Below are positions 12,201 through 24,292 of a stretch of 64,000 bases of DNA, in pieces. The notes beneath the pieces are model-generated. The model was not told the origin of the DNA. It ran no database searches and saw only the letters and a program-made list of their open reading frames with translations. Location: positions 161,580,350-161,644,349 of the forward strand of contig OZ020587.1 of the NCBI GenBank assembly GCA_963971535.1, in the 5' to 3' direction. Position 1 is the first letter of the stretch. Every line of letters starts with the position of its first letter. This DNA comes from Notolepis coatsorum. Lineage: Eukaryota; Chordata; Actinopteri; Aulopiformes; Paralepididae. Both the position numbers and the translations under genes were made by a program.

Positions 12201-15200
12201 GAACACATAAAGAAGACAGTCAGCAGCACTGAACACAAAGAAGGCAGTCAGCACTGAACACATAAGAAGGCAGCAGCACTGAACACATAAAGAAGGCAGT
12301 CAGCAGCACTGAACGCATAAAGACAGCAGCACTGAACACATAAAGAAGGCAGCAGCACTGAACACATAAAGAAGGCAGCAGCACTGAACCCATAAAGACG
12401 GCAGCAGCACTGAACACATAAAGAAGACTGCAGCACTGAACACATAAAGAAGGCAGTCAGCACTGAACACATAAAGAAGGCAGCAGCACTGAACCCATAA
12501 AGACGGCAGCAGCACTGAACACATAAAGAAGACGGCAGCACTGAACACATAAAGAAGGCAGTCAGCACTGAACACATAAATAAGGCAGCAGCACTGAACA
12601 CATAAAGAAGGCAGCAGCACTGAACACAAATAAGACGGCAGCACTGAACACATAATGAAGACAGCAGCAGCACTGAACACATAAAGAAGACAGCAGCACT
12701 GAACACATAAAGAAGGCAGTTAGCAGCACTGAACGCATAAAGAAGACAGCAGCACTGAACACATAAAGAAGGCAGCAGCACTGAACACATAAAGAAGGCA
12801 GCAGCACTGAACACATAAAGAAGGCAGCAGCACTGAACTCATAAAGAAGGCAGCAGCACTGAACACATAAAGAAGGCAGCAGCAGCACTGAACACATAAA
12901 GAAGACATCAGCACTGAACCCATAAAGACTGCAGCAGCACTGAGCACATAAAGAAGGCAGCAGCACTGAACACATAAAGAAGGCAGCAGCACTGAACACA
13001 TAGAGAAGACGGCAGCACTGAACACATAATGAAGACAGCAGCAGCACTGAACACATAATGAAGACAGCAGCAGCACTGAACACATAAAGAAGACGGCAGC
13101 ACTAAACACATAAAGAAGACATCAGCAGCACTGAACACATAAAGAAGGCGGCAGCACTGAACACATAAAGAAGGCAGCAGCAGCATTGAACACATAAAGA
13201 AGACAGCAGCACTGAACACATAAAGAAGACAGCAGCACTGAACACATAGAAAGGCAGCAGCAGCACTGAACACATAAAGAAGGCAGCAGCACTGAACACA
13301 TAAAGAAGGCAGCAGCACTGAACACATAAAGACAGTCAGCACTGAACACATAAAGAAGACAGCAGCACTGAACACATAAAGAAGGCAGCAGTCAGCACTG
13401 AACACATAAAGAAGTCAGCAGCACTGAACACAAAGAAGACAGCAGCACTGAACACATAGAGAAGGCAGCAGCAGCACTGAACACATAAAGAAGACAGCAG
13501 CACTGAACACACAAAGAAGACAGCAGCACTGAACACACAACGAAGTCAGCAGCACTGAACACATAAAGAAGGCAGCAGCACTGAACACATAAAGAAGGCA
13601 GCAGCACTGAACACATAAAGAAGGCAGCAGCAGCACTGAACACATAAAGAAGGTAGCAGCAGCACTGAACACATAAAGAAGGCGGCAGCACTGAACACAT
13701 AAAGAAGCAGCAGCACTGAACCCATAAAGACGGCAGCAGCACTGAACACATAAAGAAGACGGCAGCACTGAACACATAAAGAAGGCAGTCAGCACTGAAC
13801 ACATAAAGAAAACAGCAGCACTGAACACAAAAAGGCAGCATAAGAAGGCAGTCAGCACTGAACACATAAAGAAGGCAGCAGCACTGAACACATAAAGAAG
13901 ACAGCAGCACTGAACACATAAAGAAGACAGCAGCACTGAACACATAAAGAAGGCAGTCAGCAGCACTGAACGCATAAAGAAGACAGCAGCACTGAACATA
14001 TAAAGAAGGCAGCAGCACTGAACACATAAAGAAGGCAGCACACTGAACTCATAAAGAAGGCAGCAGCACTGAACACATAAAGAAGGCAGCAGCAGCACTG
14101 AACCCATAAAGACGGCAGCAGCACTGAACACATAAAGAAGGCAGCACCACTGAACACATAAAGAAGGCAGCAGCACTGAACACATAAAGAAGACGCAGCA
14201 CTGAACACATAATGAAGACAGCAGCAGCACTGAACACATAAAGAAGGCAGCAGCACTGATCACATAAAGAAGACGGCAGCACTGAACACATAAAGAAGAC
14301 AGTCAGCAGCACTGAACACAAAGAAGGCAGTCAGCACTGAACACATAAAGAAGGCAGCAGCACTGAACACATAAAGAAGGCAGTCAGCAGCACTGAACGC
14401 ATAAAGAAGACAGCAGCACTAAACACATAAAGAAGGCAGCAGCACTGAACACATAAAGAAGGTAGCAGCACTGAACCCATAAAGACGGCAGCAGCACTGA
14501 ACACATAAAGAAGACTGCAGCACTGAACACATAAAGAAGGCAGTCAGCACTGAACACATAAAGAAGGCAGCAGCACTGAACCCATAAAGACGGCAGCAGC
14601 ACTGAACACATAAAGAAGACGCAACACTGAACACATAAAGAAGGCAGTCAGCACTGAACACATAAAGAAGGCAGCAGCACTGAACACATAAAGAAGGCAG
14701 CAGCACTGAACACAAAGAAGACGGCAGCACTGAACACATAATGAAGACAGCAGCAGCACTGAACACATAAAGAAGACAGCAGCACTGAACACATAAAGAA
14801 GGCAGTCAGCAGCACTGAACGCATAAAGAAGACATCAGCACTGAACACATAAAGAAGCAGCAGCACTGAACACATAAAGAAGGCAGCAGCACTGAACACA
14901 TAAAGAAGGCAGCAGCACTGAACTCATAAAGAAGGCAGCAGCACTGAACACATAAAGAAGGCAGCAGCAGCACTGAACACATAAAGAAGACAGCACACTG
15001 AACCCATAAAGACGGCAGCAGCACTGAGCACATAAAGAAGGCAGCAGCACTGAACACATAAAGAAGGCAGCAGCACTGAACACATAGAGAAGACGGCAGC
15101 ACTGAACACATAAAGAAGGCAGCAGTCAGCACTGAACACATAAAGAAGTCAGCAGCACTGAACACAAAGAAGACAGCAGCACTGAACTCATAAAGAAGGC

Positions 15201-17112
15201 AGCAGCACTGAACACATAAAGAAGGCAGCAGCAGCACTGAACACATAAAGAAGAAATCAGCACTGAACCCATAAAGACTGCAGCAGCACTGATCACATAA
15301 AGAAGACAGTCAGCACTGAACACATAAAGAAGGCAGTAAGCACTGAACACATAAAGAAGGCAGCAGCACTGAACACATAAAGAAGGCAGCAGCACTGAAC
15401 ACAAAGAAGACGGCAGCACTGAACACATAATGAAGACAGCAGCAGCACTGAACACATAAAGAAGACAGCACACTGAACACATAAAGAAGGCAGTCAGCAG
15501 CACTGAACGCATAAAGAAGACAGCAGCACTGAACACATAAAGAAGGCAGCAGCACTGAACACATAAAGAAGGCAGCAGCACTGAACTCATAAAGAAGGCA
15601 GCAGCACTGAACACATAAAGAAGGACACAGCACTGAACACATAAAGAAGACATCAGCACTGACCCCATAAAGACTGCAGCAGCACTGAGCACATAAAGAA
15701 GACAGTCAGCACTGAACACAAAGAAGACAGCAGCACTGAACACATAAAGAAGGCAGCAGCAGCACTGAACACATAAAGAAGGCAGCAGCACTGAACACAT
15801 AAAGAAGGCAGCAACACTGAACACATAAAGAAGGCAGCAGCACTGAACACATAAAGAAGACAGTCAGCATTGAACACATAAAAAGGCAGTCAGCACTGAA
15901 CACATAAAGAAGACAGCAGCACTGAACACATAAAGAAGGCAGCAGCAGCACTGAACACATAAAGAAGACAGCAGCACTGAACACAAAATAAGACAGGCAG
16001 CAGCACTGAACACATAAAGAAGACAGCAGCAGCACTGAACACATAAAGAAGGCAGCAGCACTGAACACATAAAGAAGGCAGCACACTGAACACAAAGAAG
16101 CAGCAGCAGCACTGAACACATAAAGAAGGCAGCAGCAGCACTGAACACATAAAGAAGGCGCAGCACTGAACACATAAAGAAGCAGCAGCACTGAACCCAT
16201 AAAGACGGCAGCAGCACTGAACACATAAAGAACACTGAACACATAAAGAAGCACTCAGCACTGAACACATAAAGAAGGCAGCAGCACTGAACACATAAAG
16301 AAGGCAGCAGCACTGAACACATAAAGAAGGCAGTCAGCACTGAACACATAAAGAAGGCAGCAGCACTGAACACATAAAGAAGACAGCAGCACTGAACACA
16401 TAAGAAGACGCAGCACTGAACACATAAAGAAGGTATCAGCAACACTGAACCATAAAGAAGACACAGCACTGAACACATAAAGAAGCAGCAGCACTGAACT
16501 CATAAAAAGGCAGCAGCACTGAACACATAAAGAAGCAGCAGCACACTGAACCCAAAAGACGGCAGCAGCACTGAACACATAAAGAAGCAGCACCACTGAA
16601 CACATAAAAGGCAGCACACTGAACCCCATAAATAAGAAGCAGCACTGAACACATAATAAGACACACTGAACCCACTGAACACATAAAGAAGACGGCAGCA
16701 CTGAACACATAAAGGAAAACAGTCAGCAGCACTGAACACAAAGAAGGCATCAGCACTGAACACATAAAGAAGGCAGCAGCACTGAACACATAAAAGACAC
16801 ACTGAACAAAGACAGCAGCACTGAACACATAAAGAAGGCAGCAGCACTGAACACATAAAGAAGGCAGCAGCACTGAACCCATAAAGACGGCAGCAGCACT
16901 GAACACATAAAGAAGACTGCAGCACTGAACACATAAAGAAGGCAGTCAGCACTGAACACATAAAGAAGGCAGCAGCACTGAACACATAAAGAAGGCAGCA
17001 GCACTGAACACATAAAGAAGACGGCAGCACTGAACACATAAAGAAGCAGTCAGCACTGAACACATAAAAGCAGCAGCACTGAACACATAAAGAAGCAGCA
17101 GCACTGAACACA
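9291..17112 (-). repeat. 26-bp minisatellite, right arm, running into the gap
   Basis: The 1-3,716 unit in inverted orientation (AGCACTGAACACATAAAGAA followed by GGCAGC). About 3.7 kb mirrors the left arm; another 4 kb lies beyond the part that can be compared in this window. Units missing one or a few bases are frequent and become dense from about 16,400 to the gap. That pattern suggests uncorrected read error near a contig end. Minus-strand frames up to 660 codons are open only because the unit lacks stops. Confidence 0.96.
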
Positions 17113-17312
17113 NNNNNNNNNNNNNNNNNNNNNNNNNNNNNNNNNNNNNNNNNNNNNNNNNNNNNNNNNNNNNNNNNNNNNNNNNNNNNNNNNNNNNNNN
17201 NNNNNNNNNNNNNNNNNNNNNNNNNNNNNNNNNNNNNNNNNNNNNNNNNNNNNNNNNNNNNNNNNNNNNNNNNNNNNNNNNNNNNNNNNNNNNNNNNNNN
17301 NNNNNNNNNNNN
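17113..17312. other. Assembly gap (200 N)
   Basis: Exactly 200 unresolved bases directly after the degraded end of the minisatellite. The round number suggests a placeholder rather than a measured gap. Confidence 0.98.
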
Positions 17313-17320
17313 AAACACAA

Positions 17321-19162
17321 TTAACTCATTGGATGCCACGCATTAGCCTCATCCTGTAGTAGCTACCGCCAGCGCTGTAAACGGTGGGAGTCTCTCACCT
17401 TGTTTGCAGGGCTATAACTATTTAAATATTATAGCTATATATGCAATACTATGGCCCATTTGACATCGAGTATCTATCGTTCAAGAATCAAGATGTGAAA
17501 AAGGAATATTTTTTCCATCCATACATTCTCATTTTATACCGTGGTGAATATAGTTTTAGAGTGGTCTAGGGTAATTCCTGGGAGGCTAGTAATAGCCCGC
17601 GACGCATATTTCCGTGCCAGCAGGGGGTGCCAGAAATAGGCGCTTGAGTGCCAACGCTGTAGTCAATGGAGGGCGATCATATTTGCGAACGCATAAACTA
17701 TCTTAAATTATGGCTATGTGTCTAATACACCCGTCGCTTATCAATGACTTGTTTGCAGTCAACATTGTCGAAACGGATTGTTTTTTTTAATCAGTTAATT
17801 TCCGTTTTATACCATTTTGAAAAACGCTATTTCTTTTTTTACTTTCAGAAGAAAAAAAAAGATTCTGCAGGAATCGAGCTTTACTGTAATACACAAAACA
17901 CGTTGTCATTTTTCGGCCTATTTATGAATAGTTTTCAAATAAACGCTAGATTATCGATAGTATATGTGTATTTATGCATGCTATAGAAGCGGGCTGAAAA
18001 ATCGATTATCTTATTTCCTGATCAGCACACACACACACTCACATATTATGGGACACGTTGATATATAGGTGAAAACAGCTCTGGTTATCCCAAGACCGGT
18101 AAAATAGATTCCTTACCTCAGATCAGATGTTCTCCAAAAAGATTATTCCAATTCCTAATAGCCATTCCAATTATCGATCGCGTTTATTGATCCAACGCTG
18201 GGTGGTCGAAAGACATATTCTACGCTGTTCTGATGGTGGGCAATTAATGGGATTGGCTCGGATTACATGCCTAACAAGTAAAATTTGGAATCTTGACTAT
18301 TTTTTTCCCATCCATTTCATTCAGTCCAATCCAATGGGGTGCAATACCATCCGGAGAGGCGATAGGGGGTGGTATTTTCCCTGTTCGAGCTCAGACAGAT
18401 CCCCACTGGTAACGTGAGGCTAGATTGATGAAAAATGTATGGAAATCGATAATAAAAAAAAATAACGATTAAAAACGAGATTTCTCGTCGGTTTGCACTT
18501 AAGTGTTAATCCATTGGCATTTCGTCCCTTTAAAAAACACAATAAAAAATTAAAATGCATATGATCGGTATATTATGTTCCATCATGCATGCATGAAAGG
18601 GGGGGGGGGGGGGGGGCGTTTCTGATTAATTGATTGTCAATAACGGCATTCGTTAGTACAACAGCATACGCTGATCAGAGCGATGGCTATGAAAACAATG
18701 GACAACCAAGCTGAAATTGACGTTAAATTGCTCTTACCTGTGGCCGATGAGACTCCAAAAAGAATATTCCAATTATTTGATTGCCATCTGCTAGATCGTA
18801 TGTCCATTTGGCCCACGCCATAACCCCCAACAGCATAATGAATATGGCGTCCCGAAAGCGATTCAATGCGATCGGGTGAATATCTTGATCCACGTTACAA
18901 GAATACTCCGCCCGGATGACTTTCAATGACGCACAGCCACATACACAGAGTCAGAAAGGAAGTGCGACATCGGCCGCATACCATCGGACCGTTGCGATCT
19001 CAGACACATTGCCACACAGTACCACAGCATTCCAGGATGAATTATGAATGGAAATAGCGAATAAAAGAAATAACAATCATAATAACGAGTATACTCGTTG
19101 TTGGTGTCCAACGATTGGCGGGCTATAACGAGTATACTCGTTGTTGGCAGCCATTGAGTTAA
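17321..19162. mobile_element. piggyBac-like non-autonomous element A
   Basis: Flanked by TTAA at 17,321-17,324 and 19,159-19,162. The terminal inverted repeats begin CTCATTGGATGCCA (left) and, read inward from the right end, CTCAATGGCTGCCA. Near the right end the palindromic word AACGAGTATACTCGTT occurs twice. No transposase frame is recognisable; the longest frames are short and featureless. Internal stretches at about 17,690-17,960 and 18,105-18,400 resemble the two halves of the element at 26,452-33,879, so they belong to one family. TTAA target duplication is the hallmark of piggyBac; the assignment rests on that and on TIR shape. Confidence 0.65.
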
Positions 19163-19269
19163 CTGTGAATATAAAAATATGAGAAAACATAAACAGTGTA
19201 AACAACATAATTAACTCTGAATATAAAAATAATGACAAAACAAACAGTGTAAACAACATAATTAACTCT
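19163..19269. repeat. Short direct duplication between elements
   Basis: A segment of about 50 bp containing AAACAGTGTAAACAACATAA is present twice in tandem. A third, slightly diverged copy lies at about 25,165-25,205 beside the ubr3 exon. It probably represents old flanking intron sequence copied by local rearrangement. Confidence 0.7.
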
Positions 19270-21429
19270 TTAACCCATTCTCCGCCAATCACGTGTTAAG
19301 GCGTGTTTCTCCGCCATGCGTTGTCCGCCAATAACTCCGTAAGGCCTTTTTGAGATCAATATTTCATATTTTCGTCATGGTATTCATATTTCACCCACGG
19401 AGTCTTGGGTGATGCTGTCTGAGCCATCACAACTCTGCAACGCTTCAATACCGCCACCGGGTGGCCGATCGGCGAGTTGCCAAACCGGAAGTGCCCATTG
19501 TAGATCGGTCCGTCCCCTATTTTCGTCCGGCCACTCGCTTATCGTCCCGGGGCTCAATACAGACACCGTCGATATGGATCTTTGCCATAACTCAATAATC
19601 AACATGATTTGGACGTCTATTAGTAATATACAAACCGGAAATGGATCGCATCGATCAACATCCCATAATTGGGATCGGTTTGCTCCACTCTCATCGCCCA
19701 ACGCTACTTTACCATTTTCGATACAAACTGCTCTGATCAATATATCACCCATACTACATAAATCATTTAATGTCGGTCATTGAATTATAAACGACCCCCC
19801 CCCCCCTCCGTTCACCCGCAGATGACCAGTCATGACGTTTAGGACCATGTACAGTTGACATTTTTTATATAACGTTGATCGGTATCATACTGCATTTGAT
19901 CATCTAATATATGCATTTATGCCTATATCCAGTGATGCCACAGATTACTTGTAAAAGTAATCCGATTACTGATTACTGATTACTCCTTTAAAAAGTAATC
20001 CACGTTACTTTACTGATTACTTGATTATCAGAGTAACTTAGTTACTTTGAAAGTAACTAGGTTACGAAGTCGTCGTCGTTCCCCCAACAGTTTTTTTAAA
20101 CGCTTTATTGAAAGTGCATAAATTGTTTTTAACTTGTTTCTCTGCACATAACGTAAATTGTTAAACTAGTGCTTCAGCTTCTGTACCATCAAGTATGGTA
20201 AAGCAACAGTCTATGATGCTCACAGCATTAGAGCAGCCAGCCAGTGGTTTTACAAAACCAGTGTATCCATTCACATCTAACAAATGCAGGCTGAACTATT
20301 CAATTATATCAACTGTAACTATTAAATTGTTTTTATAAATGTCTCTCTATAAACATACAATCAGTCTCTCTTTAACATGTAAATTAACTGTAAATCTGGC
20401 AAATAAGAGCTTTTGCTCTGCCACCATCAAATATACATTAATCAATAGGGAAAGAAACAATCTCTCTCTTTTGCTGTTTGGCTGGCCTCCGAGTCCTCCT
20501 GTACCTAGTCGAAGTGTCGGCTAGTGTTGTGATTCCAGATGCTTTCAATGCAATTGGATGTGCTGTTTTTAGTGGTAGACAGTAACTGAGGCTACGTTTA
20601 GACGAGCGTTTTGGGGTGGAAGTCTGAACAGAAACCGCAAAAGTCTTCTTGCGGTTTCACTTCGTTTAGACAAGCGTTTTGGGGTGGAATTCTCAGACGA
20701 ATGCAGACGAGGCTGTAACAACGGAGCCCTGCTGTCACACGATTGGCGCATATGTCACATGACGTGCTGTGAAGACCCGCCCTACTCTGCCTCTGATTCG
20801 CAGACTGTGGATGGGGAATGTGATTGGGCCAAAGCAGAGTCACTCACAGACAGAGAGTCCAGTCACGCCGCGGGACACATTCTTGTGTAACCCTTTCACT
20901 GCCACACCACGTCACTCCCAAATAAGAAAAACAGCTCAAAATGTATTTTTGACTGTCGAAAACGAAATAAAATACTGCATTCCGCCTGCATTATGAATTT
21001 ATGATGAGATAGTAACGAAATAGTAACGCACAGCCACTTGGACAAGTAACTGCAATCAGATTACTGGCTTTTAAAGATTAACGCGTTAGATTACTATTTT
21101 CGGGGAAAAGTAATCAGATTACAATAACGCGTTACTTAGTAACGCGTTACCGGCATCACTGCCTATATCTCACGTTCTATGAAATACTGCGATAAAAACA
21201 TATTTATACTCTAGACGGTATTTTAGTATGAACGTGTGAATGAAAAAGTAAAACGTTCCTACATCCTGAACGATAGATAATTGATGTTGAATGGGCCATA
21301 GTAATGTCAATTTAGCAATACAATTTAAAAAGTTATAGCCCTGCAAAGAAGGTGAACATCTCCATAGACTTATAGCGCTGGCAGACAGGGTACAATGATG
21401 GGTACAATGCCCGGCAGAGAATGGGTTAA
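19270..21429. mobile_element. piggyBac-like non-autonomous element B, carrying a nested hAT
   Basis: TTAA at 19,270-19,273 and 21,426-21,429. The TIRs begin CCCATTCTCCGCC (left) and CCCATTCTCTGCC (right, read inward). The interior includes a C homopolymer near 19,795 and the hAT-like insertion at 19,930-21,161. The segment 19,723-19,797 recurs inverted at about 23,045-23,123. No transposase-coding frame is recognised. Confidence 0.65.
19930..21161. mobile_element. hAT-type element with termini CAGTGATGCC
   Basis: Termini CAGTGATGCC and GGCATCACTG, flanked by the perfect 8-bp TSD CCTATATC (19,922-19,929 and 21,162-21,169). Subterminal regions are rich in GTAATC and GATTAC words and in GTTACTTAGTAACGCG. 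The interior holds a fragment of another repeat, with GTTTAGACGAGCGTTTTGGG twice near 20,595 and 20,665. There is no transposase ORF, so it is non-autonomous. An 8-bp TSD is characteristic of hAT. Confidence 0.85.
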
Positions 21430-21431
21430 TT

Positions 21432-22253
21432 TAGGGCTGGGCGATAAAACGATAACGATAACTATCGCGATAAATTATTTCCTCGAAATAAACATGAAAC
21501 GTGGTCGCAAAGTTTCGATATATCGATTTTCCAAGCTTGGCTCCGTTCAGCCTCGGCTCAGCACACTCACTAACAACAACCAACGTTACGTGATGACGTG
21601 TTTACGCACAACAGCTAACAACCAATCAGTGAAGGAGATGGCCGAGAGCGAAGTATACCCGGAAGGAGGTAGGACTCACTCAACAACAAGGCTTGCTAGG
21701 CTAATTAGCTTGCACGGCGATGTTTTATATATTTACGTGCCGAGTATGTGTGTGACGTGAATTCTGAGGCCACGTTTATAGTAGTGGGGGTATACAGTGG
21801 ACGTCGTTTCAATATATTGTGGCGGAAGAGAGTATTTTAGTGTAATATTTAGCACATTGTCATGGAATACACCGCTTAGATACTACAGGCTTGCTAGGCT
21901 AATTAGCTTGCACGGCGATGTTTTATATATTTACGTGCCGAGTATGTGTGTGTTTTGAATTCTGAGTCCACGTTTATAGTAGTGTGGGGTATACAGTTCG
22001 TTTCAATATATTGTGGCGGAAGAGAGTATTTTAGTGTCATATTTATTGTCATGAGATACTCCGCTTGTCGGCTAACTACTAACGTGCGCGGACTGATGAC
22101 AACATCAACTTGACTTGAGACATTCGCAGCAGCATAAGAAGTTAATTAAACTTGACGGACATTATATCGACGATAATTATCGATATCGAATTATATGAAA
22201 ATAATTTTATAATTTTATCGCGATAACGTTTTTGGTCATATCGCCCAGCCCTA
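21432..22253. mobile_element. hAT-type element (TAGGGCTGGGCGAT), copy 1
   Basis: Ends TAGGGCTGGGCGAT and ATCGCCCAGCCCTA, with the 8-bp TSD GGTTAATT at 21,424-21,431 and 22,254-22,261. The TSD overlaps the TTAA at the right end of piggyBac-like element B, so this element inserted exactly at that border. It has an internal direct repeat of about 190 bp (CTTGCTAGGCTAATTAGCTT occurs twice). No transposase is encoded. Confidence 0.88.
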
Positions 22254-22261
22254 GGTTAATT

Positions 22262-23123
22262 GCCAGACCCAAGATATCTCAGGGTTTGGTTGTTTTTTCT
22301 TTTATTTGCTATTTTTATTCATTATTCATCCATTGACCTCGGTGTTGCCATATGAAAGGATTTTGAGATCGCCAAAGTGCAATACCGGCCGCATCCTGCC
22401 AGATGGCAGTGTCGCCCAACCTTTGAAACCTTATATCTAACACTGTGTTACACTCAAATGTCCCCGGGCGCTATATATTGACGGAGCCGATTAAGTCGCT
22501 TCATCCGAGCACTTCCAAACGCATCTGGCACACTATCCATAAGTTGTGCCAAATTATGTCCGGGACCAGATGGACACCAATACTGGAAATCGCGATCAGA
22601 CAATTGGAATATTCTTTTTGGAATCTCCCCGACCACAGGTAAGGCCTATCTGACATCAATTTCAGCTTGATCCAACAATGTTTTGATACCGATCCAGCTG
22701 ATCAGCATTTTTAGTGTTCAATACGAATGCCGTTACTGGCAATCAAAGCATCAGAAATGCCCCCCCCCCCCCCCCTTTCATGCATTCATGATGAAACATA
22801 ATACCTACAGTATTATACAGTACATTTGATTTGGAAATAGTCCAGGCAAGAAATGCCAATGCTTATAGTAGAATTCACGTAGCACCCTATAACTCGCTTC
22901 CCCGGAATTATCCCGGATCACTCTGAAATTGTACTTATATTCACTAATGCACGACGTATGCATGAAAAAATTATCTCTTTTTTGCATCTTGGACGGAAGA
23001 AAGTCAGTGTCAAATGACCATAGTATTGTCCCCTCCATAGAACGGAAAGGGGGGGGGTCGTTTATAATTCAATGACCGACATTAAATGATTTATGTAGTA
23101 TGGGTGATATATTGATCAGAGCA
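22262..23123. other. Transposon-derived sequence with C homopolymer, no gene
   Basis: Resembles, in inverted orientation, part of element A (compare 18,560-18,800): shared words include ATTGGAATATTCTTTTTGGA and a C/G run next to CATGCAT. No termini could be assigned. Small opposed frames at 22,445-22,642 are not credible genes. The stretch is repeated at about 24,301-25,082. Confidence 0.6.
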
Positions 23124-23470
23124 GTTAGATTACTATTTTCGGGGAAAAGTAATCAGATTACAATAACGCGTTACTTAGTAACGCGTTACCGGCATCACTG
23201 CCTATATCTCACGTTCTATGAAATACTGCGATAAAAACATATTTATACTCTAGACGGTATTTTAGTATGAACGTGTGAATGAAAAAGTAAAACGTTCCTA
23301 CATCCTGAACGATAGATAATTGATGTTGAATGGGCCATAGTAATGTCAATTTAGCAATACAATTTAAAAAGTTATAGCCCTGCAAAGAAGGTGAACATCT
23401 CCATAGACTTATAGCGCTGGCAGACAGGGTACAATGATGGGTACAATGCCCGGCAGAGAATGGGTTAATT

Positions 23471-24292
23471 TAGGGCTGGGCGATAAAACGATAACGATAA
23501 CTATCGCGATAAATTATTTCCTCGAAATAAACATGAAACGTGGTCGCAAAGTTTCGATATATCGATTTTCCAAGCTTGGCTCCGTTCAGCCTCGGCTCAG
23601 CACACTCACTAACAACAACCAACGTTACGTGATGCCGTGTTTACGCACAACAGCTAACAACCAATCAGTGAAGGAGATGGCCGAGAGCGAAGTATACCCG
23701 GAAGGAGGTAGGACTCACTCAACAACAAGGCTTGCTAGGCTAATTAGCTTGCACGGCGATGTTTTATATATTTACGTGCCGAGTATGTGTGTGACGTGAA
23801 TTCTGAGGCCACGTTTATAGTAGTGGGGGTATACAGTGGACGTCGTTTCAATATATTGTGGCGGAAGAGAGTATTTTAGTGTAATATTTAGCACATTGTC
23901 ATGGAATACACCGCTTAGATACTACAGGCTTGCTAGGCTAATTAGCTTGCACGGCGATGTTTTATATATTTACGTGCCGAGTATGTGTGTGTTTTGAATT
24001 CTGAGTCCACGTTTATAGTAGTGTGGGGTATACAGTTCGTTTCAATATATTGTGGCGGAAGAGAGTATTTTAGTGTCATATTTATTGTCATGAGATACTC
24101 CGCTTGTCGGCTAACTACTAACGTGCGCGGACTGATGACGACATCAACTTGACTTGAGACATTCGCAGCAGCATAAGAAGTTAATTAAACTTGACGGACA
24201 TTATATCGACGATAATTATCGATATCGAATTATATGAAAATAATTTTATAATTTTATCGCGATAACGTTTTTGGTCATATCGCCCAGCCCTA
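23471..24292. mobile_element. hAT-type element (TAGGGCTGGGCGAT), copy 2
   Basis: Second copy of the 21,432-22,253 element, carried by the 2,039-bp-offset duplication. The same GGTTAATT flanks are present at 23,463-23,470 and after 24,292. It was duplicated passively, not by a new transposition. Confidence 0.88.

Larger units (their letters stand above)
1..13010. repeat. Giant inverted repeat (palindrome), arms of at least 6.5 kb
   Basis: Everything from position 1 to about 6,503 is repeated in reverse complement from about 6,504 to 13,006. Near the centre, paired positions sum to about 13,007. The order is mirrored throughout: 26-bp minisatellite, low-copy flank with a homopolymer, CT-rich tract, G-rich minisatellite, SINE, G-rich minisatellite, TAA microsatellite, SINE fragment, centre. 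The arms are nearly identical by eye. Many of the differences are one-base indels in homopolymers, for example C22 at 3,978-3,999 against G16 at 9,017-9,032. The left arm is cut by the window edge. Whether this is genomic or an assembly or read artefact cannot be settled from sequence alone. Confidence 0.95.

Noticed and set aside
174-16906. Long ORFs (up to 660 codons) on either strand in the minisatellite, Cys/Leu/Phe-rich
   Set aside because: They are the 26-bp unit read in rotating frames with no stop codon. All three frames overlap and the same peptides occur everywhere; there is no start context, splice or domain evidence.
21395-23799. Two near-identical 121-codon proteins (21,395-21,760 and 23,434-23,799)
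   Set aside because: They span the right end of a piggyBac-like element and the left end of a hAT element. The copies exist because of the duplication, and no domain is seen.
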